From the NCBI GenBank assembly GCA_031418775.1, contig JANOJN010000190.1:11709-75708 (forward strand): a DNA stretch of 64,000 nucleotides, read 5' to 3'. Of the stretch, positions 1 through 7,949 are shown one piece after another. Numbering within the stretch: the stretch's first letter is position 1; each line of letters opens with the position of its first letter. Source of the DNA: JANLQX01 sp031418775. GTDB taxonomy: Bacteria; Actinomycetota; Acidimicrobiia; Acidimicrobiales; JANYDT01. The translations under genes and the position numbers were made by a program. Below the pieces are notes generated by a model. It did not search any database and was not told where the DNA came from. It saw nothing but the letters and a program-made list of their open reading frames with translations.

Positions 1-1
1 C

Positions 2-540
2 ATGGTCGTGCTCGGGTGCTGTGGTGTGGGCCTCAACGTCGTGCAGGCCGGGGTCCTCGCAGGTGCGAGTTCGGTGATCGCCGTGGATCGTTCCGTCAGC
101 CGGCTCCGCATGGCCGCGACGTTCGGTGCCACCACATGCATCCATGTCGCCGACGGCACGATTGACGACGCGTGCTCCAGGTGCGTGCGCTGTGTGGCGG
201 GCGCTGCGCCGACTATGCCTTCGAGTGCACCGGTGTGCCTCAACTCGCCATGGCCCCGTTGGCCTTCGTCCGCGATGCCGGAATCGCCGTGCAGGTGAGC
301 GGGAACGAGACATCCGCGATGGTCGACCTTCGCCTGTTCGAGTGGGACAAGACGTACATCAACCCGCTGTACGGGCAGTGTCGTCCGAGCATCGACATTC
401 CGAAGATCCTGCATCTCTATGCCACGGGCCGCCTTCGCCTCGACGAGCTCGCCGTGGAGCGCTTCTCGCTTCGCGACGCAGCAGTGGCCATCGCTGCCGT
501 GCGTGCCGGCGAGGTGACGAAGGCGGTGCTCGAGCTGTGA
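2..540 (+). pseudogene. zinc-type alcohol dehydrogenase, C-terminal part, frameshifted
   Basis: C-terminal half of a medium-chain (MDR) zinc-type alcohol dehydrogenase; the pattern resembles the NDMA- or mycothiol-dependent enzymes of actinobacteria. The gene enters from the left edge, so the zinc-binding catalytic domain is not visible. A Rossmann turn reads GCCGVGLNVVQAG, followed by VIAVD, whose Asp would bind the NAD ribose. The first frame is good to about 170. After that the family sequence (ADYAFECTGVP onward, to the stop at 538-540) continues in another frame. Restoring one G near 171-173 would rejoin the frames, so this is either a genuine one-base deletion or an assembly error. Its stop overlaps the next frame as GTGA, suggesting an operon. 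The family is clear; whether the gene is functional is not. Confidence 0.75.
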
Positions 541-961
541 CGTCGGTGCTGTTCGAGGCGAGCGCCGGTCGTGAACTGCTTCCCGGGGTTCGTCATGCGA
601 CGGTGCGGAGCGACGCACTCGGGCACCGGGCCGACCTTTCCACCGTGCATGTCCCCGGCACCGTCCCTGCGGCGATGGTCCTCGGGCTCCAACGCTTCGG
701 CCACGCCCCGCTCGACGCATCGATCGATGACCGCGATCTGCAACACTGTTGTGCGCAACGAAAGGGCTTCCGCAGCTCGCCCTCGACTGCGGGATCGACG
801 ATTTACTGATCGAGGACAACCGCCGCCTGCACGATGAGCTCACGGCCGGTGGCGTGGCCCACAGCTACGACGAGTCCGAGGGCGCTCACGAGTGGCCGTA
901 CTGGCAGCGTCGGCTTCCCGTTGCGCTGCGCTTCTTCGCTGATCGGCTCAACTCTCAATGA
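537..961 (+). pseudogene. alpha/beta-hydrolase esterase remnant with internal deletion
   Basis: Remnant of an esterase of the tributyrin-esterase / S-formylglutathione-hydrolase type. A GTG at 537 overlaps the preceding stop. The first frame gives an N-terminus (VTSVLFEASAGRELL, then ATVRSDALGHRADLSTVHVPG) to about 720. The typical C-terminus resumes in another frame from about 765: LPQLALDCGIDDLLIEDN, then SEGAHEWPYW with the expected catalytic His. The middle of the protein, including the nucleophile motif GxSxGG, is missing; intact relatives would have well over 100 more residues there. This is more than a single-base error, so it is probably a real deletion. Pairing with an alcohol dehydrogenase suggests a former aldehyde or ester detoxification operon (inference). 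Confidence 0.65.
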
Positions 962-1145
962 TCACAGCATCGACATCACAGGGGGGTTTGGACTCTTGAC
1001 CTTTTGGATACGTTGGTAAGAAGAAGTTCGCAGAAGCGGAGCGCCTCGTCGATGATTCGACGACTACGTTGCTGTCGGCGTCGACTTTCACGTACGTCGA
1101 TTCTCCGTTCGCCGGCGTTCAACAGAGTGATCGGCAGACCAACAG

Positions 1146-3290
1146 ATGCGCAAGAACAAACGCTCACAGGACGAGGAAGTCGATACGTTTGACCTCGATC
1201 AGGTTGGCTCGTGGGTGCTCGACGCGCTTCCACGTGCCGTGGTCGTGTCGGACCTCAATGGACGGATTGTCGGTTGGAACAGCCGAGCGGAAATCACGTT
1301 CGGTCGAAGTCGGACGGAGGTGCTCGGGTCGGCCTACGACACGATCGTCTCGAAAGAGAATCGGGCGCGGGCTCAGGCGCTGAGGGCGCTGGTGCTCAGC
1401 GGAGATCGCTGGAGCGGAGAGTCAGTCGTGCAGCTGGCCGACGGCACCACGAGACACCTGTTCTCGTTTCTCGCACCGCTGCGCGATAGCGCCGGTCAGG
1501 TGATCGGCGTGGTGAGCGCCGCTGAGGACCTGAGTGAGCAGCGGGCGCTCAAGAAGCAGGCAACTGACCTTGCTGACCACCTCGTGCTCGCCCTCGTAGC
1601 AGGACAGCTCGGAACCTGGAGATGGGACCTGCGTACCGGGGAAACGACGTGGGATCACGTCGCCGAGGCCTTGTTCGGGTTCGAACCGGGAGGTTTCGAC
1701 GGCACGTACGACACATGGGTATCGCTCCTGCATCCCGAGGACCGCGAGGCGACGCTCGCCAGCGTCGCAGACGCAATCGCCAACAAGGCCAGCTACGAGG
1801 TCTCCCACCGGGTGGTTTGGCCGGACGGAAGTGTGCACTGGCTGCGGGGACGCGGCCAGGTGACGCTCGACGGGGACGGTCGGGTGACCGGCAGCATTGG
1901 TTGCGTAGGTGACGACACCACACGCAGGACGAACGAGATCGACGCGGAGCGTCGTACCGTTGAGGCCGAGCAGCGGGCGATATCGGAGAGGGTGCAGCGC
2001 GAGCGCATCGAATTCCTCAGCGCGCTGAATGATGCCGCGCTGAGCGCGACCGACCACCGCGAGCTCATGCGTGCGACAGCAGCCGCGGCGGTGCCGCGGC
2101 TTGGCGACTGGTGCGCTGTCTCCTACCTCACGCACCCCGGCATGCCACCGGAGACCGAGATCGTGCATTCCGACCCCGCACGAGTCGATTGGGCGCGCGA
2201 GTTGCAGTTGCGCTACCCGTACGACCCCGACGCGACGTCGGGTGTTGCTGCGGTGATGCGTACCGGCATCACTGAGCACGTCGAGCTCTTGACTTCCGAG
2301 CTGATCGATCGCGCGCTCGAAGGCTCCTCCTATTCGGACATCGACGAGCTCCGCAAGGTGATCACCGACCTGGGAATCACCAGTGCCATCACCGTGCCTC
2401 TGGTGACCCGCCACGGTGTGGTCGGTGCCATCCAGTTCGTCACTGCGGAGTCGCGCCGTCGATATGGCGCTGACGACGTTGCGCTTGCCGAGGCTGCCGC
2501 GGGTCGAATTGCGGATGCGATCAACAACGCGTGGATGAGCGACCACCAACACGACGTTTCCGCGAAGCTGCAGGCGGCGCTCTTGCCGGCGACGCTCCCT
2601 GCGATCGAGGGCCTCGAGGTTGCGGTCCGCTACCGGGCGGGTGCGAGTATGGCCGTGGGGGGAGACTTCTACGACGTGTTCCGGCTCGGCCCGAACCGAT
2701 GGGCCCTGGCGATCGGCGACGTGTGCGGCACTGGACCGGACGCTGCCTCCGTCACGGGGAAGGCCCGTCACACGATCCGCGCCGCTGCGACGCACGGTGT
2801 TGCGGCGCCCGACGTCATGGAATGGCTGAACGACGCGATCATCGCCGGGGAACAAGGTCTGTTCTGCACGGCCGTGTACGGGACGCTCGATCGGCTCGAT
2901 GGAGGACGCTGGCGCCTGACGACCATCAGTGCAGGCCATCCGCTCCCCGTGCTGCGCACTGCCGGAGGGTCTGTGGATCATGTCGGGGTCCCGGGAACGC
3001 TCCTCGGCGTTCTCCCCGAGCTCGAGGTGACACCGACCGAGACGATCCTCGGCGGCGGTGACACCATCGTGCTCTACACCGACGGAATCACCGATGTCCG
3101 ACCCCCGTTCGCTCTTGATGAAGCCGAGCTCCTCGAGCTCGTTCGAAAGTCCTGCGATGGTGCCACCGACGCCGACGCGATGGCGTCGAACTTGATCGCA
3201 GAGATTGAGAAAGTGCTCCCGATCCACGAACGCAACGATGACCTCGCGATCGTGGTCCTCAGAGTCGCCGGCGTCGCAACCGGAGCGTGA
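1146..3290 (+). CDS. PAS-PAS-GAF-SpoIIE serine phosphatase (RsbU-like)
   Basis: 714-residue cytoplasmic sensor phosphatase of the PP2C/SpoIIE class. Such proteins dephosphorylate anti-anti-sigma factors and so release alternative sigma factors. Order: PAS 1 at about residues 18-130 (WVLDALPRAVVVSD, GWNSRAE); PAS 2 at about 150-255 (WRWDLRTGETTWD, LHPEDREA, DGSVHWLRGRG); a short charged coiled coil at about 258-285; GAF at about 290-460; and the SpoIIE phosphatase at about 475-705. The phosphatase carries the metal-binding sequences GGDFYDVF, IGDVCGTG and LYTDGITD. No transmembrane segment is seen, so it senses soluble signals. No anti-sigma kinase or STAS partner lies next to it. The ATG at 1146 has no strong ribosome site. 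Confidence 0.9.
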   Translation: MRKNKRSQDEEVDTFDLDQVGSWVLDALPRAVVVSDLNGRIVGWNSRAEITFGRSRTEVLGSAYDTIVSKENRARAQALRALVLSGDRWSGESVVQLADGTTRHLFSFLAPLRDSAGQVIGVVSAAEDLSEQRALKKQATDLADHLVLALVAGQLGTWRWDLRTGETTWDHVAEALFGFEPGGFDGTYDTWVSLLHPEDREATLASVADAIANKASYEVSHRVVWPDGSVHWLRGRGQVTLDGDGRVTGSIGCVGDDTTRRTNEIDAERRTVEAEQRAISERVQRERIEFLSALNDAALSATDHRELMRATAAAAVPRLGDWCAVSYLTHPGMPPETEIVHSDPARVDWARELQLRYPYDPDATSGVAAVMRTGITEHVELLTSELIDRALEGSSYSDIDELRKVITDLGITSAITVPLVTRHGVVGAIQFVTAESRRRYGADDVALAEAAAGRIADAINNAWMSDHQHDVSAKLQAALLPATLPAIEGLEVAVRYRAGASMAVGGDFYDVFRLGPNRWALAIGDVCGTGPDAASVTGKARHTIRAAATHGVAAPDVMEWLNDAIIAGEQGLFCTAVYGTLDRLDGGRWRLTTISAGHPLPVLRTAGGSVDHVGVPGTLLGVLPELEVTPTETILGGGDTIVLYTDGITDVRPPFALDEAELLELVRKSCDGATDADAMASNLIAEIEKVLPIHERNDDLAIVVLRVAGVATGA

Positions 3291-3410
3291 TGGCTGGCCG
3301 GCGGAGCGGCCGCCACGCGGACGCGACCAATCAATTCCGTGGTTTGACGAGCGGTTCCGCGGGTACTGGTCATGGAACGGACGCATCGTTTCATGAACAA
3401 AGGACACGAC

Positions 3411-3506
3411 ATGGTTTACCGCCCGAGAACGAATCTGGACACGCACTACGACCGGAGCGCTATCGGCAGCGCGAAAGGTGACCCGACGGCGAGGACAGAG
3501 CGATGA
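3411..3506 (+). CDS. 31-residue upstream ORF coupled to the FAS1 gene
   Basis: Small open frame (MVYRPRTNLDTHYD and onward) too short for normal gene calling. It has one of the best Shine-Dalgarno sequences in this part of the window: AAAGGA at 3399-3404, six bases before the ATG. Its TGA overlaps the ATG of the fasciclin-domain gene (ATGA at 3503-3506), so ribosomes ending here could re-initiate on that gene. The peptide is basic and polar, with no signal peptide or membrane helix. It may be a regulatory leader or simply a device for coupling. No function is recognised. Confidence 0.45.
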   Translation: MVYRPRTNLDTHYDRSAIGSAKGDPTARTER

Positions 3507-4837
3507 CCACCGAGATGGTCCCGCCCCCGGCTCCGCTCGCCGTGCGCGTCGCCGAGTTGGACCGCCACGTCCGAGCGCGCGACATCGTTTGGATTAGGGA
3601 GCAGCACGCTGCGGGTTCACTCGCCTGGCTTGAGCCGCATCTGGGACCGACCGGGTTCACTGCGCTCGGTTCCGCCATCGGGGCCGGAGACCTGGACCTC
3701 GTGAGCCGCCACCTCTCCGCCTTGGGCGACGCCACCACTGTGCTCGACGAGCCGGTCGCCGCATCGACTGTTGGCGCGAAAGTCATTGGTGATCCGCTGA
3801 GCAGTGCCCTCGATGATCCGACGCTCATCGTTTCTCGTCACGGCGCCGTCCTTCCGGCGGCTGCCGTTCGACGTGAGCGGAACACGCTCGTCGTCACGGC
3901 CATCGTCCTCACACTGCTCGCTGTCGGAGTCGTCGCGTTCCTCTTGCTGCGCAACAGTGACGACAAGACTGCGGACACATCGATCGCAACGGAGACGATC
4001 GCTCCTGAAACGGCGGCGGCAACCACAATTCTCACGCCGGCGCCGATCGTGTCGGAGGCGCCGCTGACCACTGGCGCGATGACCACGCCTACCGTCCCTG
4101 CGACTGTGCCGCCGAGCGCCACCGTCATCGCAACCATCGCCCCGCCGAAGGTTGTCGCTCCCGCGCCGGTGGTCACGGTACCGTTGCAGGATGCCGTGAG
4201 CACGGCGTCACGTTCTGCGACCTTCGGGCCGTATCTCGCCATGGTCGACGCCGCCGGGCTGACGAACGAACTGCGGACGATGAAGAACGTGACGTTCCTC
4301 GTCCCGACCGAGAGCGCATTCGCAGCGTTGCCGACAGACGTGCAGGTCGCCCTCCGGTCACCGTCGAACCGTATCGTATTGGCCCGTATCGTCCGCTACG
4401 GAGTGCTCACCCAGAGTCGCGCGGCTGCGCAGTTGACGCCAGGCGACTACACGACGGTCGAAGGTTCGGCGGTGAACGTAAAGCTTCTGAATGGCACCGT
4501 GAGAATCAACGACGCCACCATCACCGGCCCAGATGTCAAGGTCGTGAACGGTGTACTACACGCCGTGGATCGGCTCCTTGTCCCGGCGTCGGTCGACCTC
4601 AACGCGCTTGTCCCGAGGGCGGCACCACCGACCGCGGCGCCGGCACGCGTGACCACGGTTGCTCCCACTAGCCCGGCGTCCCCGGTGCCTACCCCGGCGC
4701 CGGCCACGACCGTTGCGCCCGTGGTGACACCGAGCACGGTGGCGGCAACAACACCGGCCCCCACATCACCGCCGGCGACGAGCGCGCCGACGACCCGGGC
4801 GCCGACCACCGGGGCGCCAACCACGACGGTCGCCTGA
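3503..4837 (+). CDS. membrane-anchored fasciclin (FAS1) domain protein
   Basis: 444 residues. The first ~130 residues are cytoplasmic, helical and of unrecognised family. A single transmembrane helix follows (TLVVTAIVLTLLAVGVVAFLLL, about 128-150). Next come a Thr/Pro/Ala-rich linker, one extracellular FAS1 domain at about 228-370 (NVTFLVPTESAFAAL, VNGVLHAVDRLLVP) and a long Thr/Pro tail. FAS1 domains mediate adhesion or carbohydrate contact at the cell surface. The layout (N-terminus in, FAS1 out, low-complexity wall-spanning tail) fits a surface adhesin or envelope protein. Its start overlaps the stop of a 31-codon reading frame, so translation is probably coupled. FAS1 assignment is firm; the role is inferred. 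Confidence 0.82.
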   Translation: MTTEMVPPPAPLAVRVAELDRHVRARDIVWIREQHAAGSLAWLEPHLGPTGFTALGSAIGAGDLDLVSRHLSALGDATTVLDEPVAASTVGAKVIGDPLSSALDDPTLIVSRHGAVLPAAAVRRERNTLVVTAIVLTLLAVGVVAFLLLRNSDDKTADTSIATETIAPETAAATTILTPAPIVSEAPLTTGAMTTPTVPATVPPSATVIATIAPPKVVAPAPVVTVPLQDAVSTASRSATFGPYLAMVDAAGLTNELRTMKNVTFLVPTESAFAALPTDVQVALRSPSNRIVLARIVRYGVLTQSRAAAQLTPGDYTTVEGSAVNVKLLNGTVRINDATITGPDVKVVNGVLHAVDRLLVPASVDLNALVPRAAPPTAAPARVTTVAPTSPASPVPTPAPATTVAPVVTPSTVAATTPAPTSPPATSAPTTRAPTTGAPTTTVA

Positions 4838-4863
4838 CCCACGGTCCGTAGTGCCGACTGCTC

Positions 4864-4925
4864 GGCCATCCATGGGAGTTCCTCGCCTATGGATGGATGG
4901 CCGGTCGGCTGGATGGCCGGTCGGC
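4864..4925. repeat. hairpin plus 15-bp direct repeat after the FAS1 gene
   Basis: A perfect 10-bp inverted repeat has arms GGCCATCCAT at 4864-4873 and ATGGATGGCC at 4893-4902 with a 19-base loop. The right arm runs into two copies of a 15-bp unit (4895-4909 and 4911-4925). There is no U-run, so it could act as a terminator only in a factor-dependent way. It lies between convergent genes. Confidence 0.5.
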
Positions 4926-5002
4926 GACGGTCACGCCCGGTCTCTTCCGGATCGAGCGGCTGAGATCGGGCCGGGGTCGTTGATCGCGGCGCCGGGTTAG
5001 GG

Positions 5003-6544
5003 CTACACGAGCTTGGACTGGTGGCCTTCCCAGTACTTGTCGCGCAATAGGCGCTTGTAGAGCTTGCCGGTGGGGTGGCGTGGCAACTCGGCCTGGAAGT
5101 CGACCGAACGCGGGCACTTGATGTCCGACAGTTGTGATCGGCAGAACGCCATGAGTTCCCGAGCAAGTTCCGGTCCGGCGTCGGCCATGTTCACCGGTTG
5201 CACGACTGCCTTCACCTCTTCACCGAAGTCCTCGTTGGGGACGCCGAACACGGCAACGTCGGCCACCTTCGGGTGCATCGTGAGCACGTTCTCCGCCTCC
5301 TGCGGGTAGATATTCACGCCTCCCGAAATGATCATGTTCGCTTTGCGGTCGGTGAGGAATAGGTAGCCGTCGGCGTCGACGTAGCCGATGTCGCCGAGCG
5401 TTGACCAGCCCTTCGGATGACGGCTCGACGCGGTCTTTTCCGGGTCGTTGTGATACTCGAACGTGCCGCCACCGCCGAAGTAGATCGTGCCCGGCTCACC
5501 GACCGGGAGCTCGTTGCCCTCCTCGTCGCAGATGTGCAGCTCGTTGGCAAGAGCTCGGCCGACGCTGCCCGGCTTCTTCAGCCACTCATCGCTCTTGATC
5601 ATGGTGGAGCCGTTGCCCTCGGTGCCGGCGTAGTACTCGAACAGCACCGGGCCCCACCACTCGATCATCTGCTGCTTCACCGGCACCGGGCATGGTGCCG
5701 CGGCATGGATCGCCACCTCCATACTCGACACGTCATACTTCGCCCGGACCGCGGCTTCGAGCTTGAGCATGCGGACGAACATCGTGGGAACCCACTGGCT
5801 GTGGGTCACCTTGTAGCGGTCGATCAGCGCGAGCGCCTGTTCCGCATCGAAGTGCTCCATCACGACCACCGTGACGCCGACCCGGAAGCAGTCCATGCAG
5901 TGACGCAGCGGGGCTGCGTGGTAAAGCGGTGCAGGGGAGAGGTACACGCTGTTCTCGGTCATGCCGTAGAAGCCGCGCAGCGTTGCCTCGAGGCTCGGAC
6001 CCTCACCCAAGGGGGCAAGGCTCAGGTTCACCTTCACCCCTTTCGGGCGGCCGGTCGTCCCTGAGCTGTAGAGCATGGTGAAGCCTTCGGCCTCATCCGC
6101 GATCGGGGTCGACGGGAGCTGGGCGACGGACGTTTCGAGGGACTCGTAGCCGTCGATCGTGCCGTCGACCATCGTGAACAGTGTGACCTTCGAGGCCAGG
6201 GGTCGCAGTTCCGCAGCGAGCTCAGACATCTCCTTCGACGTGAAGAACGCCTTCGCCCCACAGTCGTTCACGATGTACTCGGCCTCGCCGAGCGTGAGTC
6301 GACTGGAGATCGCGGTGTAGCGAAGGCCGGCGCGCTGCGCGGCCCAGCAGATCCGGAAGTACCACGCGTTGTTCTCCATGAGCAGGGCGACCGAGTCGCC
6401 CTGCTCGATTCCGACCGATCGCATGAGGTGAGCGATCCGGTTGGAGTCCTCCTCGAGATGGCGATAGGTGATCGTCTCGCCCGACGTCGCCATGACGTAG
6501 GCGGGCTTGTCGGGCGTGGCTGCGGCGTGTTGTCCTAGGTGCAC
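5003..6544 (-). CDS. AMP-forming acyl-CoA synthetase (FadD-like)
   Basis: 513-residue member of the ANL superfamily that activates a carboxylic acid to its CoA thioester through an acyl-adenylate. The P-loop reads MLYSSGTTGRPKGVK (about residue 155). The adenylate-binding EYYAGTEGNG, the GDIGYVDADGYLFLTDR hinge region and the C-terminal catalytic lysine in PTGKLYKR are all present, so the enzyme should be active. The substrate cannot be read from sequence; relatives act on fatty, steroid side-chain or aromatic acids. Start is GTG at 6544. A small alpha/beta-barrel protein gene lies 39 bases upstream on the same strand, probably in the same transcript. Confidence 0.88.
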   Translation of the reverse strand: MHLGQHAAATPDKPAYVMATSGETITYRHLEEDSNRIAHLMRSVGIEQGDSVALLMENNAWYFRICWAAQRAGLRYTAISSRLTLGEAEYIVNDCGAKAFFTSKEMSELAAELRPLASKVTLFTMVDGTIDGYESLETSVAQLPSTPIADEAEGFTMLYSSGTTGRPKGVKVNLSLAPLGEGPSLEATLRGFYGMTENSVYLSPAPLYHAAPLRHCMDCFRVGVTVVVMEHFDAEQALALIDRYKVTHSQWVPTMFVRMLKLEAAVRAKYDVSSMEVAIHAAAPCPVPVKQQMIEWWGPVLFEYYAGTEGNGSTMIKSDEWLKKPGSVGRALANELHICDEEGNELPVGEPGTIYFGGGGTFEYHNDPEKTASSRHPKGWSTLGDIGYVDADGYLFLTDRKANMIISGGVNIYPQEAENVLTMHPKVADVAVFGVPNEDFGEEVKAVVQPVNMADAGPELARELMAFCRSQLSDIKCPRSVDFQAELPRHPTGKLYKRLLRDKYWEGHQSKLV

Positions 6545-6583
6545 GGCGCAGGATCGTAGGCCGAGGAGGCGAAATATGCCCGA

Positions 6584-6856
6584 TCAGATGCTTTCGAAGA
6601 TCTCGATGCGCGGGGGTCCGGCCACGCCCGCCTTCTCCATGCCTGCCTTCAACCCGGGATCGTTGGCGAACGCTTCCGCCTGTGCCACCGTTGGGAAATC
6701 GTGGAGGACGAAGACGTCGTTGGCATTGTCCGGTGCCCGCATCACCTTCTTCGCCGTGCATCCGTGCTGCAGTCGCAGCGGCTCGAGCTCGTTATAGACG
6801 ACATGCCACGCGGCGAAGTCGGCGACGGGATGACGGACGGCGATGGTTGCGCTCAT
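6584..6856 (-). CDS. small dimeric alpha/beta-barrel (ABM-like) protein
   Basis: 90-residue protein with the look of a dimeric alpha/beta barrel: MSATIAVRHPVADFAAWHVVYNE, then FVLHDFPTVAQAEAFANDP and a final hydrophobic strand. Relatives include antibiotic-biosynthesis monooxygenase-like and stress-responsive small proteins, usually without a bound cofactor. The ATG at 6856 is chosen over longer starts because GAAGGAG sits ideally in front of it. It precedes the acyl-CoA synthetase gene and may be co-transcribed with it. The exact reaction is unknown. Confidence 0.7.
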   Translation of the reverse strand: MSATIAVRHPVADFAAWHVVYNELEPLRLQHGCTAKKVMRAPDNANDVFVLHDFPTVAQAEAFANDPGLKAGMEKAGVAGPPRIEIFESI

Positions 6857-7087
6857 GAGAGGGCTCCTTCTGACATGGGGCGTAGTGCCTCCGCCGCTCA
6901 GTCTGGACCTCGCCGGCCCGAGAGTCGAGCGAAGAGTGTCTGAACGGGGGTGTCTCACAAGATTCAAGTCAAACGTTCTGCAGCGACGGATGCATCATGC
7001 GCAGAGCTTCTTGAGTTGAGAAGCAAAAGAGCCTTTCCGCATGTGAGGGTTGGCCGTACCGTGGATCACCATCACAAAGGAGAACGC

Positions 7088-7117
7088 ATGAGAACGCAAG
7101 AGCGCACCGGCTCGTGA
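7088..7117 (+). CDS. 9-residue leader ORF coupled to nitroreductase
   Basis: ATG at 7088, then eight codons (MRTQERTGS) and TGA at 7115-7117. A strong AAAGGAG at 7076-7082 sits five bases before the ATG. The stop overlaps the GTG start of the nitroreductase gene (GTGA at 7114-7117). The only good ribosome site in the region therefore serves the leader and not the enzyme, implying coupled re-initiation. Two Arg and one each of Gln, Glu and Thr are not an obvious attenuation run. Confidence 0.45.
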   Translation: MRTQERTGS

Positions 7118-7740
7118 GCACGTCCATATCGAGTTCAGCGGCGGGTCGCCTCGACATGACCCTGGGCGAGGCGATCTACTCGCTTCGGGCTATCCGTCGT
7201 CACCGGCCAGACCCGATTCCCGGTGAAGACATCACGGCGATCCTCGACGCCGCGATTCAGGCCCCCAACGGTGCGAACCTGCAGTTCTGGCACTTCCTGG
7301 TCGTCACTGACGAGGGACTCCGCGCCGAGTTCGCAAAGCTCTTCAAGGAAGCCTGGTGGGCGAAACGCCACGAGTCCGGGTGGTACCGGCCAGAGGAATT
7401 ACCCGACGTCTACAAGGCACCGATGCGTCTCGCGGAAGAGATCGGAAACTCACCCGCCCTCATCTTCGTGTGTACGACGGTGAAGGGCCCGGAAGCGGCG
7501 AACGCAATCATCCCATCGGTCCAGAACCTGCTCCTTGCGGCGCGTTGTCTGGGTGTTGGCGGAACCATCACCACCTTGCACCCTGGCGTCGAAGAACGCG
7601 TTCACGCGCTTTTCGGTATTCCCGAAATGGCCCAGATCGTCTACTGCGTGCCACTCGGATATCCGCAAGGAAACTTCGGGCCCGTGTCCCGTAAACCTCT
7701 CGACGCTGTCAGCTCAACGAACCGATGGGGCAATCACTAG
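7114..7740 (+). CDS. nitroreductase-family FMN oxidoreductase
   Basis: 208-residue member of the nitroreductase family: homodimeric FMN flavoproteins that use NAD(P)H to reduce nitro groups, quinones or enones, or that act as ene-dehydrogenases. The family sequence begins at MTLGEAIYSLRAIRRHRPDPI, where the Arg-x-x-Arg stretch contacts the FMN phosphate. It continues with APNGANLQFWHFLVV and the C-terminal flavin contact GVGGTITTLHPGVEE. The GTG at 7114 overlaps the stop of a 9-codon leader that has its own good ribosome site. The alternative ATG at 7156 lies just before the conserved domain and lacks a ribosome site. The substrate is unknown. Confidence 0.85.
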   Translation: MSTSISSSAAGRLDMTLGEAIYSLRAIRRHRPDPIPGEDITAILDAAIQAPNGANLQFWHFLVVTDEGLRAEFAKLFKEAWWAKRHESGWYRPEELPDVYKAPMRLAEEIGNSPALIFVCTTVKGPEAANAIIPSVQNLLLAARCLGVGGTITTLHPGVEERVHALFGIPEMAQIVYCVPLGYPQGNFGPVSRKPLDAVSSTNRWGNH

Positions 7741-7949
7741 TGGTGGAACGCGCCGTTTCTCCGTCACTGCAAGTCGAAGCACCCATTACTAGCAATCCCG
7801 TAGGGCTGTGCTGATCGATCCGCGATACCTTCACAAGCAGATCGCCTGGGTCGTCGGCAACGGCCCAGGCGAGCCCCGCGTTGCCGGCCGGAACGCCACC
7901 GACGGAGGCCGCTCGGTCACGGTGGCTTGGTCACCAAACTGGCTCGGCG
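7741..7949. other. convergent intergenic gap, nothing recognised
   Basis: 209 bases between the nitroreductase and the convergent dehydrogenase-like gene. I see no reading frame with family resemblance, no clear hairpin with a U-run and no repeat. Confidence 0.4.

Noticed and set aside
1422..3446. Long minus-strand frame opposite the PAS-SpoIIE gene
   Set aside because: It mirrors the codon structure of a well-supported gene; composition is Arg/His/Gly-rich with no family signature, the usual high-GC antisense shadow.
4838..5002. Rho-independent terminator after the FAS1 gene
   Set aside because: The 10-bp stem is real but has a 19-base loop and no T-run, so I list it only as a repeat.
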